Positions 1 through 11,149 of a stretch of 64,000 nt of DNA are shown piece after piece. The DNA lies in contig OZ018330.1 in assembly GCA_963969495.1 (NCBI GenBank), forward strand, positions 45,376,894 to 45,440,893, written 5' to 3'. Position 1 is the first letter of the stretch, and every line of letters starts with the position of its first letter. The translations under genes and the position numbers were made by a program. The notes below the pieces were generated by a model. The model made no database searches, was not told the DNA's origin, and saw only the letters and a list, made by a program, of their open reading frames with translations. The stretch is from Ceratothoa steindachneri. Its lineage: Eukaryota; Arthropoda; Malacostraca; Isopoda; Cymothoidae.

Positions 1-480
1 TCTACCTTCTATACAGATGTAGCTGCCCTGAATATAAGAACAAAAAAATCATGCCAGTTTTAAACCGTGCATCCTCACCCCTGCCCTACTATCCTGTGTT
101 GGTGGGATGGTAAAACATTTATACCAGAGGGTGGGCAGGTAGCATGCACCTCTAACATGGTCACAAGAAAGATAGCTAATGGGGATGAGCCTTCTCAGCT
201 CATCCCAATTGGTCGAGTATGCACAGCAACTCAATTGAAGAAATATCCCCTCCAAGCTAGGCTCAGTGAAATTCGGTAAAATGGAGATCTTGACTGGCAA
301 GGGGACACCGGCACGATAGGATGGGGGTGAACTCCTCTCCTTGTGAGTCCTCAGGAGCACCTTGTGCAGAGCCAGACTTAGGTTCAATGCTTTTCATCAA
401 GCCCAAGTTTGCCCCTAAGGAAGACCATACAATATGGGATGAAGGCACTTCCAGGATCATCTCCACTTAGGAAGGGACCT
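1..480 (-). pseudogene. I/Nimb-like LINE fragment (ORF1 end and endonuclease start)
   Basis: The minus strand encodes LEGIFLQLSCC, then TNWDELRRL and later ACYLPTLWYK. This lines up closely with the start of the apurinic-type endonuclease of the full-length LINE at 37.2 kb (LEGIFLQWNCRG, NWGELRRL, ACPLPALPGYK). Just upstream, GVPLPVKISILP resembles the last residues of that element's ORF1. The reading frame is interrupted and the catalytic part lies beyond the window edge, so this is a broken copy of the same or a sister family. How far the ORF1 part extends to the right (up to about 860) is not clear. Confidence 0.7.
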
Positions 481-1010
481 CCAAGGCATCGAGTATCTTA
501 ACCAGGGATTCCTAGGACCTATGGCCCATCACTGGGGCTGGCATGCCAGCTGCTATCAGTGACAAACCACTCAATGAGGTGTAGTGCCCCTTACCCATCT
601 AAGGGGGTTATGGTGGTCCACCTGACTTCAATGGAAGGGGCAGGAACGAAGGTGGTGCCTGAGAAACCAAAAGGGGATCCGCAGATAATAGTGTCCCCAG
701 GAGGCAACTCTACAAGAGGGTATGGAGGGGGCCCCCCACAACTCCTTGGTAATGGAGAGAAAGATTCTTGGGGATAGGGAAGGCCACCTCCATCCTAAAA
801 GTAGAGCTCCAAAGGAGGAACCCCTTACCACAGTGAAAGGGATGGATGGGAGCCACTAAACTGGTGTGTTGCTGTCATGCAATACCTCACTCACTCCAAC
901 CAACCAACACCAAGGTTGGGCAAGGATTTACAGACAGGGATATAATCCAAAATGTCAAGTTATGTGCACCTGCCAACACATGAAATTTCCTGATTTAGTG
1001 ACCAATAAAA

Positions 1011-1034
1011 GTGTGTGTGTGTGTGGGGGGGGGG
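1011..1034. repeat. GT microsatellite ending in a G tract
   Basis: A short run of GT dinucleotides passes directly into about ten G residues. From about 900 to 1140 I see no coding or structural feature besides this. Confidence 0.8.
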
Positions 1035-1139
1035 CTATATCCCACACCTGTGACGCAATACACACTGATGAAAAGTTACCCAGTTGATCTCCAAGGATTA
1101 CAGCTCCCAACTGAGCAGCCAGAGAGGCAGGGAGATGGC

Positions 1140-3388
1140 AGATTTCCTTAATAACTAATCATCAATGATTTGATTGTAACTTCCAGACAATTTGAGATCT
1201 TATTTTGTTCTGAGACTTTGGTATCAAACTTTAGATCCTCTGAAGAGCTCTTAATTCCAGGTTTTAAACAGCCTCATCTAGTGAAGCGTAATGATCGCGA
1301 GAGGGGGTCAAGGAATGGCAGTTTACATTAGAAATGGATTTCCTGCCTCTCAGCCCAATTATGAATGTAATTGTCATGAGGTTTTAGTTGTGAAGTATGT
1401 GGAAATTTTTACTTATTTTCAATCTATCAAAACCGTGATGCCAATGCTGGCATATTTGACTATTTATTGAATAGCATGGCATCTATACAAGAAAAAGATA
1501 GGAAAGCTGCATTCTTGTTTGTGGACGATTTTAATGCCCATCATAGAGTGGTTGAACTCCGTATCACCTACTGATCGTCATAGCTTGAGAGCAATTGACT
1601 TCTTTACTGAATCTGGTTATGATCAATTAATTCAAAGACCAACACACAGATCCAGTAATATTCTAGATATAATATTTACAGATGTTCCTGGTGTTGTTAA
1701 TACCAATGTAGGGAGTCATATTGGAATATCTGACCATATCTGTCCATATAAGAACTGAGCAACCTGTCCCTGAAGTATCATTATCTCCTACGATTTACTT
1801 AGTCACAAGCTGACTAAGATGTTCCTGTTGATCTCTTAGTAATGTTCTTGCTGATATAATTGAGAGGTGTATTCCATTTAGGATTATGACTTTCCGCAAC
1901 AAGGAAAAGCATGGGTCAATAATGACTGTAAGCATGCATATCTGGATAAACAAGAAGCTTACAATTTCTACAAAAGGAATAGATCTGATGACTTGGAATA
2001 ACTATGTTAGGCTCAGATCTCAGGCGCAAGAGGTTTATGCTCTAGCTGAGAGAATAAAATAGTGGCATTAAAGAAACGCTCTTGGTGCTACTCAGTCTCA
2101 TAAGTGGTGGTCTACTCTGAAGTTTGCTAAAATTTTGTAGTAATGATGGCATCCCACCTCTTTTTAAATCAGATGTGTCTCTTACTCATTGCCCAAAGGA
2201 TAAGGCAGCACTATTTACTAAGGTCTTTGAGGAAAAGCAAAGTGGTGTGGAGTTAAATCTCCTTTAGTCATGTCACCCTGAAGCTAAGTTAACAACAATA
2301 GTTTTTAGATCATGTGAAATTAAGCAGCTGATGGCGGTTCTGGTCCTGATGGTATATTTCCTTTATTATTTAAGACTGCTCATTTTGTAGCCCCCAAGAT
2401 TGCTGTTATCTTTCACAATTTATCTAGGGAAGGAAAGTTCAATTTGTGTTGGAGGATTACTAATGTTACTCCTACTTCTAAGTCTGTCTGTGCTGGCTCA
2501 TGTCCCTCAGACTACCGTCCAATTTCCATCACTCCTATTCTGTCTAAGCTTTTTGAGCGTTGTTGGCTAAATGTTTAAATGCATTTGCTGAGAGTAATAA
2601 TCTCTTTCCAAGTCAGCAGTTTGGCTTCCATAAGGGTCTTGGTGCTTGTGATGCTGTCCTAACCATTTCAGATAGGGTTCAAAAAGCTTTGGATTCTGGT
2701 TTTAAATCTGGTATGGTTGGACTTGATTTTAGTGCAGCCTTTAAACGTGTTAATCACAAAAATTAGACAGCTGGGTATTGGTGGCCCTTTTCTCAATATC
2801 CTAACTGAGTTCTTGAATTACTATAGTCAATGTGTAGTTGTGGATGGGCAACTTCGTGAGAGGAGAAGGGTAATTTCTAGTGTTCCCAAAAGTAGTGTTT
2901 TGGGCCCACTCTTATTCATTCTATATCCACATGATATGTGGGTTGGACTGGAAAACCAACTAGTTTCTTATTCTGATGATGCTACTTTGATAGCAGTCAT
3001 ACCTTGTTCTGTTCAAAGGGATTTGATTTCTGAATCATTGAATAGAGACCTAGAAAGATAAATGATTGGTCCAATTTATGGGGTATAAAGCTGAATGCAA
3101 ACAAAACCCAAAGTATGATTGTTAGTAGATCTAGAACTCTGTACCCCAATCATCCTGATCTTATAATAAACAATGTTGTATTGAAGACTTGTTTATCTTT
3201 TAAAATTTTAGGTGTACTGTTTGACAGCAAGTTTACCTTTGAACAACATGTGCACTCTATTTTTTCTGTTGCCCAAAAGATTGGTTTACTTGGGAAATAT
3301 TATAGAATTTTTGAAGACATTCCTGTTATGAGGAAGTGTTTCAACCAATTCATACTTCCTTGTCTGGAGTATTGTTCTCCTGTGTTGT
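1140..3388 (+). pseudogene. Jockey/CR1-like LINE ORF2, 5' part (endonuclease and RT), interrupted
   Basis: Frames broken by stops and indels encode an AP-like endonuclease: SETLVSNFRSSEELLIPGF, a VDDFNAHH motif (normally GDFNAHH), and GSHIGISDH around 1700-1740. A reverse transcriptase follows: SDYRPISITPILSKLFERL near 2510, VGLDFSAAFKRVNH near 2720 with the first catalytic Asp, [16 protein letters not shown] near 2890, and SYSDDATL near 2970, where the usual YADD has become YSDD with both Asp residues kept. The frame reaches LPCLEYCSPV and then stops matching, because a second LINE is inserted there. The missing end resumes at about 7187. The family is a jockey/CR1-type non-LTR retrotransposon. 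The copy cannot be active. Confidence 0.88.
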
Positions 3389-3518
3389 ACCTTAAATCTC
3401 GTTTCGGTCTGTTGATTTATTTTTCAGATTTTTCTAGTTTTTTTTTCAAAACAGAATCAGCGAAAGCTAAGTTGCTCTTTTTTTTCTTATTACTAAAGTT
3501 CTTTCCTTGTTTGAATAA

Positions 3519-4228
3519 GTGATGGAGTTCGGGGATGAAAGTGAGCATGAGTGTAGGAATATATGCATTGGTTGTGGTGTAGTTGATGAGGGGTATACAT
3601 GTGTTGTATGTGGGCTGTATGAATGCATTGTAGATTTAGAGGGAATGAGAATGCAGGATTTAGACAGGATATGTAGGCTGGAGGGGTTAGTTGCTGAGCT
3701 CAGGAGGGAACTGTTAGGCCTAGGGCTGGAAATAGGTTAGGTGGTGAGGTAGGCCAGTTAGATGTTTCAGGTGAAGGTAGAGGGCCGGTGGAGGAGGTAG
3801 GATATGATAGTTCTAGGGATAGTGAAGTTAGCCCACTTAGATTAGTTAGAAATAGGCCTAGTGAGGATGGGGGACAGTGGAGAGTGGTTAGGAAATGTGT
3901 AGCTAGGGAGGCTTCTCCTGTTCTTTGTGAGAATAGGGTTGCCTCTGTTGAGGTGGTTAGCCAGGGGGAGAATAGGTGTGTGAGTCAGAGGGACACAGAA
4001 CCTATTATGGATGTTGGGGTAGAATGGGCGTCTCGTGCGATTGGGCTGAATGATTATGTGAGGAGGATGTGTGAGATGGAAGGTGTCATGTTTGTGGATG
4101 TGTGGGATAGGTTTGTTGGAATGAAAGAAATGTATGCGATGGATGGACTGCATTTGAGTAGGAGAGGGGTAGATGTGTTGTGGGAGGAGTATGATTGTGT
4201 TATTAGGTCTTTGCGGGCGAGAAACTAG
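3519..4228 (+). pseudogene. CR1 ORF1: PHD-like zinc cluster plus SGNH-esterase remnant
   Basis: The first segment (3519-3740) carries a cysteine cluster (CIGCG, then YTCVVCGLYEC) followed by a short leucine-rich helix that looks like a coiled coil. This is the PHD-like finger known from CR1 ORF1 proteins. A frameshift near 3715-3740 moves the frame to the second segment (3788-4228). That segment ends in MYAMDGLHLSRRGVDVLW, which resembles SGNH-hydrolase block V with its catalytic Asp-x-x-His. The expected upstream blocks, with the nucleophile Ser and the GTND-type motif, are absent, so an internal deletion has removed most of the esterase. The role of these proteins is RNA or nucleic-acid binding in the retrotransposon particle. 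The esterase function is not firmly known. Confidence 0.7.
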
Positions 4229-4251
4229 ATACAAATAGTGGTCAGGAAATT

Positions 4252-6862
4252 ATGAGAGGACATTATAGTACTGAAAGTAGAATGGACTTGGCAGATAACA
4301 GAAATAGGTTCCAAGGCAATAGAGGTGAGGTCATTCAGGTTGGAAGAGGTGCTTCAGGGATAGGGGGGTTAAATTGTTTCTATACAAATGCTCGTAGTCT
4401 TAGAAACAAGAAGGATGAGCTATTTAGTTATATTATCGATGAGGATATAGATATATTATGTGTTACTGAATCATGGGTTAATGAAATAGAATTTAGTGAC
4501 ACTATAAGTGAATTTGATTTACAGGGCTATATATAATATGTACATTAGTCAAAGGACAGGTAGGAATGGTGGAGGAATAATTATCTATATAAAAAACAAC
4601 TTGGTTTCAAGTTTAAATACTTCAATAAAGCCGGATGGAGTTGAGTCACTTTGGATAGATATTAGGTCCAGTAAAAATAGAATGGTACATTTGGGAGCTT
4701 TTTACAGACCACCTGGGCAGACTGATGATATAGATGAACTAATGATAAGGGAAATAAGTAAGGGATGTGAAACAGATGCAGTTATTATTGGGGACTTCAA
4801 TTTTCATAAGGGAGATTATGTAAACCTTCGAGGCTTGCTAAATTTGGTAGACTGGGATGTAGAATTCAGAGGTAAAAATGTTTATGGGATGTGGGATACT
4901 TTCAAGCATATAATAAATGTAGTCCAAGAGCAATGTATCCCAATGAAGGCCATTAGGAACAAAAGTAGGAAACCATTATGGTGGAATCAGGAGATAGCTA
5001 AAAAAAATTTAGAGAAGAAAAAGGCATATAAAAAATTACAGGTAGAAAATAATATTCAAAATTTAAGTGATTATAGAATGGCTAGGAATGAGTTAAATAA
5101 GATTATAAAGAAGAACAAAAGGGTGTCAGAAATTAAATTAGCTCAGGATAGCAACAAAGATCCTAGAAAGTTTTTTAGTTACTATAAAATTAATAACAAG
5201 TCTGGCAGAGTTAAAATAGGACCTATCAAATATGAAGGGGTTGTGAGAGAAACTGATGAGGAAATAGTTGAGGTACTAAATGGTCATTTTGCATCAGTAT
5301 TTACAAAGGAGAAACTAAATAGTCCTATGTATAGTACTCATGGGTCAGGAAAAGAGCTGTTTACTAACATTAGTGTGGATCGGAGGATGATAAAAGGACT
5401 AATAGGTGATTTAGATACTACCAAGGCCTCCGGCCCTGATAATATTCATTCTAGGATACTTAAAGAAGGGGTAGAAAGTATCTCAATAGCTCTGGACAAG
5501 TTATATACTAGGTCATTGGAATATGGAGAAATACCCGATGATTGGAAGAGAGCGAATGGAGTCCCCATTTTCAAGAAGGGTAGTAAAGAGAATCCAAATA
5601 ACTTTAGACCAGTTAGCCTAACTCCTGTAGTCTGTAAAATTCTTGAGAAAATAGTTAAAAAAGGGATTTGCCAACATCTAGAGAGGGAGGGGTTAATCAG
5701 CGATGCTGACCATGGGTTTAGATCAGGTAGATCATGTTTGACTAATTTACTAGACTTTCTGGAGTTCGTAACAAATCAAGTAGATAAGGGAGATGTAATT
5801 TACTTGGATTTTAATAAAGCATTTGATAAGGTACCACATAGGAGACTAGTTCATAAATTAAAAATTATTGGGATATGTGGGGGTGTTTCAAATTGGATAG
5901 CTGAGTGGCTGAAAGACAGGAAGAAAAGGGTAGTGCTAAATGGTGTAAAGTCAGAGTGGAGGGATGTTATCAGTGGGGTTCCTCAGGGATCAGTTCTCGG
6001 TCCATTATTATTTGTCATCTATATAAACGATCTTGGGGAGGCAGTTAATAATGAAGTGTCAATTTTTGCGGATGATACCAAATAAGCAGCTGTAGTTAAA
6101 GATATTGATGATAATTTTAAAGTGCAGGGGGATTTAAATAAATTGTTATCCTGGGCACATAAGTGGCAAATGACTTTCAACCTTGATAAGTGCAAAGTTA
6201 TTAACATGGGAAAAGATAGTAGAGAATTTAATTATGAAATGGATTGGCATTGGCTGAGAAAGATCTAGGAGTAGTAATAGATAAGTCATTAAGGTTTTCT
6301 AAGCAGTGTATTGAAGCAAGAAATAGGGCAAATAGAGTGCTGGGTTTCATTAAGAGAAATGTCAGTTACAAAAGTAAGGAGGTTATTCTTAAACTCTATA
6401 ACTCTTATGTTAGGCCACATCTAGAGTACTGTATACAGGCATGGTCCCCACATTTTAGACACGATATTAACCTTCTCGAGTCAGTGCAACGGAGGGCAAC
6501 AAAGATTATTCCTTCCCTGAGGCACCTTGAATATATATAGACTGAGGGTATTAAATATATTCTCGTTCAAAAGGAGGTGTGTGAGAGGAGATATGATTGA
6601 GCTCTTTAAAAAAAATTCTGGGATAGATAAATTGGATGTTAGCAAGTTTTTTGAGTTAGATGATGGAAATCGGACTAGAGGTCACCACTTGAAAATTAAA
6701 AAGCAAGGGTGTAGGTTGGATTTAAGAAAATATTTTTTCACCAATAGAGTGGTAGACTTCTGGAACAAATTGCTGCGGAGGGTAGTAGGTAGTCCAAATT
6801 TAAATGTATTTAAGAGTAGATTGGATGAGTTTATGGGGAGGGAAGGTTGTGATGGTTCCTAA
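4252..6862 (+). pseudogene. CR1 ORF2: endonuclease and reverse transcriptase, broken
   Basis: An ATG directly after ORF1 opens an endonuclease (CFYTNARSLRNKKDEL, ILCVTESWVNE). A 4-nt TA-type insertion near 4535 shifts the frame. The main frame runs to 6085 and includes VIIGDFNF, then jumps straight to the inter-domain linker, so the endonuclease C-terminus with its SDH motif is deleted. The RT is well kept: [70 protein letters not shown] and FADDTK. A TAA stop follows FADDTK directly. The C-terminal part continues in other frames after further shifts near 6240 and 6530 (GVVIDKSLRFSKQCIEARN, FTNRVVDFWNKL) and ends at 6862. Confidence 0.9.
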
Positions 6863-7018
6863 GTTTTGTATATATTAATATTGTTTGTATATATCTATAA
6901 CTGCATGATTTAGTTCTTGACAAGCCTTGATTGGTGATACCCTTGTTTGTGGATGCAATCCTCTGGATGTAGTTTTCTTGGGAGTTTGGGTGCCTTAAAA
7001 AAGAGGCTGTTTGACTCA

Positions 7019-7186
7019 GATGACCTATGATGGGCCCTTGTGGCTTTTGTCATCTGTTATATTATATTGTGGAGGACTTTGATTTTGTCTTCCTCTGGAG
7101 ATGATGCTTTTTGTGGGTGGGTTTTGACGGATGCGGATGACCTTTGATAGGCCCTTGTGGCTTTTGTCATCCGTGAAATTATATTA
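7019..7186 (+). repeat. Two direct repeats with a terminal hairpin at the CR1 3' end
   Basis: Copies at 7019-7068 and 7136-7186 share GGGCCCTTGTGGCTTTTGTC or close variants and end in TTATATTA-type sequence. Each copy begins GATGAC and carries GTCATC about 25 nt later, which makes a stem-loop (best at 7135-7141 with 7166-7172). The last copy abuts the host LINE. Such 3' hairpins and short repeats are what CR1-type reverse transcriptases recognise. Which repeat is the true end is inference. Confidence 0.7.
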
Positions 7187-7530
7187 TGTTTCTGCTGCAG
7201 CATCTCATCTTAAGCTACTGAACAGGAAACTGAGAGCTTGCAAGTTTTTAATTGCTGATCTTGAAGTCGACTTGTGGCACCACCACTCTGGGAGTACAGT
7301 GTATGCTGTATAAGATACATCATAATCCTAACCATCCTTTGTACAGTGAACTTCCTGATCCTTTTCGTCCAGCTCGGTTAACTAGAAATGCCACTAATGA
7401 AAATAGCCAAGCTTTCACAGTTGGCAGATGTAACACATCTCAGTAATCTAGATGCTGGTGCCTTAGGGTTTATAGCATTCTGCTCCACCAGCAAAGGTTT
7501 GTAGTCTATCAGATAATAATAATACTAACA
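7187..7530 (+). pseudogene. Jockey/CR1-like LINE ORF2, 3' end (continuation)
   Basis: The sequence resumes as SAAASHLKLLNRKLRACKFL, then VDLWHHHSG, YKIHHNPNHPLYSELPD and a final VGRCNTSQ. This is the C-terminal region expected after LEYCSPV at 3388. A one-base shift near 7300 separates its two parts. Short ATA/TAA repeats near 7515 may be the element's tail. Together with the 1.1-3.4 kb part it shows that the CR1-like element at 3.39-7.19 kb is a later insertion. Confidence 0.82.
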
Positions 7531-10500
7531 GGATGGCCAAGATCTCAAGATATGTACAGACCCAGACTTTTTTTTTAGTGGCCTAGCAGCCAAAAAGGCA
7601 GGCAGAGAAATGGTTACTTGGGCAAAAATGATCTTCCCACTAATCTCACTGAATTGGCCAGGACCCCTCAAGTCCTGGTCTCTTTCAACCTGCAAGCATC
7701 AAAGGGTATCATTTTATAGAGGTTACAAAGTCTCTCTTTCTGACACAGCATGAGGTAGCTGGCAGAACCTTAAACCTAGACAAAAGGTTGAGGAGATAGG
7801 TGAAGAAAAAAAGGAATGCCAAGAGGGAATGAGGAGGAAGCACACCAACTTACCAGGCCCGGTCATAGTTCAATTCAATGCAGTGAGGGGCCTTTCCCAA
7901 TTTGACCTCAGTTGGGGAGAGAACAGCTCCTGCCAGCACCAAATGCAGGTAGGCAAACATAGAGTAAAAAATAAAATAGTGCAGAGAGGCACTAGAGGAA
8001 CTGAGAAGGAAGAACACCAATATGACCTGAACCATCTCAACCCACTGCCTGCCAGACTTCAATTCAAAACAAATATGTACAAGTATACAAAAATGTAAAT
8101 ATAGTTTGTGAAAGGATTGTATACTACTATAAAATGTAGTTTTTGTGAGTCATTTAGTTTTATAGATTCAAACTTTATTCTTTCAAACATTTGATAAAAG
8201 AAATACAAGAACCATTTGAATTGTAGGGAATCAGACATTTCTGGAGGGGAGAGATTCATTTGTTTTCAGGTCACAGTAACTAGCAATACCTTAACCCATA
8301 CTAATAACCACAAAAAAATCACAAAGTCACCAGTAATAGATTGCTTATTTACTTTTGAGTCAGTCATATTTAATTAAGAAATAGTCTTTGATCAGGTTCG
8401 TGATCTACTAAACCATTTTGGGTGTAAAATTATTTGTAAACTATATTAACTATAAGGGTCACATTGGACTTAAATTTTACAAAAATAAATATAGTGATTT
8501 ACTAACCTTATCCCTTAAAATTGATAAAATATGTAAAAAAGTTGATCGGTGATTGTTCCATTTAAGAGAAAGTAATTCCTCCATTTTTATAGGTTTGTTT
8601 TAGTACCTAAAAAGAAAAAAGTGCAATATATTAATAAGAGATTATCAAATTTGGCAAATAAACTTGATTAAACTGATACAAAATAAAAGTGCAGAATAAG
8701 TGAAATGCACAGATATAAGAAAAATACTTAGGCCCCCCCCCCCTCATGTTTTTTTTTAATAAAGAACCTGGGACTCTCAGAATCATATATGGCAGATGGA
8801 AGGGGACTTTTTTGTCCAGGGACCTAGAAGATGATTACAGATACTGAGTAGTGGATGCAGAAATTAGAATGCCTTCAAAAAAGTATTTGGTGCATTCTAT
8901 CAGCTGCTCTAAATTACAAATTGTGACTCAATCAGGCGATTATTGTTTAAATCCAGACTGCATCAGACAAGTGTGAGATACCACGGAAGTACCTACCACT
9001 TTGGTCTTGGGGGGCATAGGTGGACACAACTAAGGTGACAATATGTGGTCCTATGAATACAGTGCAATACTCCCGGTGCTGTAGAAGCTTTGGGAGTAAA
9101 GATAGCAACAAACATTCAGGGGTGGGTATCCTCCAGGGTGGTGAATAGTCATGGGACGAGTACCGATGGTATCGGTACTTGTACAAAAAAATTGCCTTAG
9201 TTTTCGATACCAACGTTTGATCCAAGACCCCTAAAGGCTTCTTCACACTACAAGAATACCGGGAACTTTCTGCTGATATTGGCAACTCCAATATGTCGGT
9301 GTTTTACTGCCAGTTTTGGCAGCATCCTTCCCACTATGAATGTGTTTGTTGATATTATACCGTTTATCAAGTTGAGTCTATTTTTTGCCAATTGCCAAAA
9401 GCTGCTACTGTTGAACAATCAAGAACATTCATGAATAAAGGTGGAGTTATACAAGTGCTGCTACCACACGCATGTTTTTTCCGGTTCAACCCTTTATCCA
9501 GATAATTTAATGATGTAGATCAGCTGTTTTCTAAATATGTGGTAAATCCTGGCAAAGAACAAGGTGAAGATAAAAATACAAATATAATTTCTAGTGAAAT
9601 CATTATTAGTGATGGAATGAGTACTCAGTATCAGTACCGAATATTGGTAGTATCGGCTATTTTTGGTGGTATCAGAAATCTTAACAGTACCAGACTTTTA
9701 TGTCTCATTTCCAATATCAAAATCCGATACTTGCCCATTAATTCCCAAGACACAGTATGCAATCATTTTAAAACATATATTCATTCTATTTAATGATTAT
9801 ATTCTTGTATCTCTTACACGAAAAAATCATATAATATGCACCAAAATTATTTACACAAAATTTAACATTTTTATAACCGTTTCAAACCCTTAGTTTTTCA
9901 GGGAACCAAAAGGAACAAGCATAGGCCAAACTATTAGTTTACGGATATGTGAAAAATTCACGTAATTGCACTCAATTAAATGACTGCAGTTAGTTTGAAG
10001 TAAATAGTATGATTTTATTTGAATGTTTAACTCAATATTCGTAAATTTTGATCATTTTATCCTGTTCCAAAAATATTTTGAAAATAGTGCACATGTGCCA
10101 TCATAAATGAGGGAAAATTTTACATTACTTTCATCTCCATTATTATTGGGTAAATCTTGAACAAAAGATTAGAATTTCTAAAGAGTCACTTCCGTCACAA
10201 TGAAAATTATTATTACACAAAAAATACATGCAATTAGCTTGGAATCAAAGCCGTTCCATATAGTCATATTGTATCTATAGTACCAAACCAATTAATTTTT
10301 ATTTTTGTTCCATCATTTTTTTTAAAAAATTTTATTTTGTTTAAAAGAGCTGATTCAAGTTAAGTTTTAAATAGACTCTTTAATCTTTATGTACAACTTT
10401 TATCTATAAATGTTATTTGTTTTATATTCCTTCAATATTCATATTCAATTTTCACCCATTGCAGAATGAATATGAATAGTTACATGAAATAAACGGTAGT

Positions 10501-10860
10501 GTTAGAGAGCAACCATATCGAACATGTTAAAACAGCATTCATTCAAACGAACAAACACGAAACATATGACTAAAGAATTGTTATTGTATTACTATTCTTT
10601 CAATCTATAATCAAATGCGTAGAAATTTCTTTCTACGGAAAAAAAATTTAAAATATTGGGTTTTAAGTACGACTAATATTAGTTTTCACCTATATTGTCT
10701 GTTGTTTTTATTTGGTTGCTAAAGTTGTATAATTGGATGCCTAAGTATTCTATTTGGTAATAGCTTGAAGAATTCAACAAAGCCACATTGTTTAGTAGTA
10801 TTATTCTTCAAACAAATGAATAGAAACCTATATAAGTATTTACTAGTACACAAATACGTA
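7531..10860. other. Spacer without recognised genes
   Basis: AT-rich sequence whose open frames are short and match nothing I recognise. It holds a C tract near 8733. At 9160-9178 there is a perfect 8-bp palindrome (GTACCGAT-GGT-ATCGGTAC), and related GTATCGG/CAGTACCG motifs recur at 9620-9700. These may mark a short degenerate DNA-transposon-like repeat between about 9140 and 9720, but I found no convincing termini. Confidence 0.5.
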
Positions 10861-10874
10861 CCTATATATATCAT

Positions 10875-10890
10875 ATATATATATATATAA
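10875..10890. repeat. Short AT dinucleotide repeat
   Basis: About eight AT units directly before the tRNA-like SINE candidate. Confidence 0.8.
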
Positions 10891-10911
10891 GTACTCAGTA
10901 CTCATATAGGA

Positions 10912-11077
10912 ATCGGGAGTATAGTGGTAGCGTACTGGCTTGAAAATCTGGTATTGTCCCATTACTAGTGGTGAATTAATCAGAACCAACAGGCTGAGAA
11001 CTACACTCAACTGTGAGAATTTCTTAGCCTTAAACTCCATGGGTTTGAAAAACAATCTTGGAACTACTTTTTTTTGC
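10912..11077 (+). repeat. Candidate tRNA-Ser-derived SINE
   Basis: The first about 75 nt read like a degraded class II tRNA. There is an A-box-like TAGTGGTAGCGTACTGG, an anticodon-loop-like CTTGAAAA (UGA, serine type), a possible variable arm and a B-box-like GTGGTGAATTAATC. About 90 nt of unrelated sequence and a T run follow. The acceptor stem does not close, so this is not a functional tRNA. A SINE head is the best explanation, with modest confidence. Confidence 0.4.
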
Positions 11078-11149
11078 GGTCATCCATCAAAGAAGAATAA
11101 TACTATTAATTCCTAAACTTTTTTAAAGATATTTTTTAATATTTTTCTT

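Larger units (their letters stand above)
3389..7186 (+). mobile_element. CR1-like LINE, nested inside another LINE
   Basis: This nearly full-length but mutated CR1-like element has a short 5' leader, an ORF1 with a PHD-like cysteine cluster and an esterase remnant, ORF2 (endonuclease and RT), and a 3' UTR ending in hairpin-containing direct repeats. It interrupts the older LINE between LEYCSPV and SAAASHLKLL. The 5' boundary is good to a few bases. I cannot define a clear target-site duplication beyond a possible TGTT. Its 3' UTR shares AATCCTCTGGATG with the CR1-like element at 12 kb, so the two are relatives. Confidence 0.85.

Noticed and set aside
3842..4234. 130-codon minus-strand open frame over the CR1 ORF1
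   Set aside because: It is a shadow of ORF1. The plus-strand reading has the PHD-like and esterase motifs.
7829..8098. 89-codon plus frame and 70-codon minus frame, the latter with a GTAAGT after it
   Set aside because: No recognisable domain and no acceptor or partner exon. Too weak to call a host exon.
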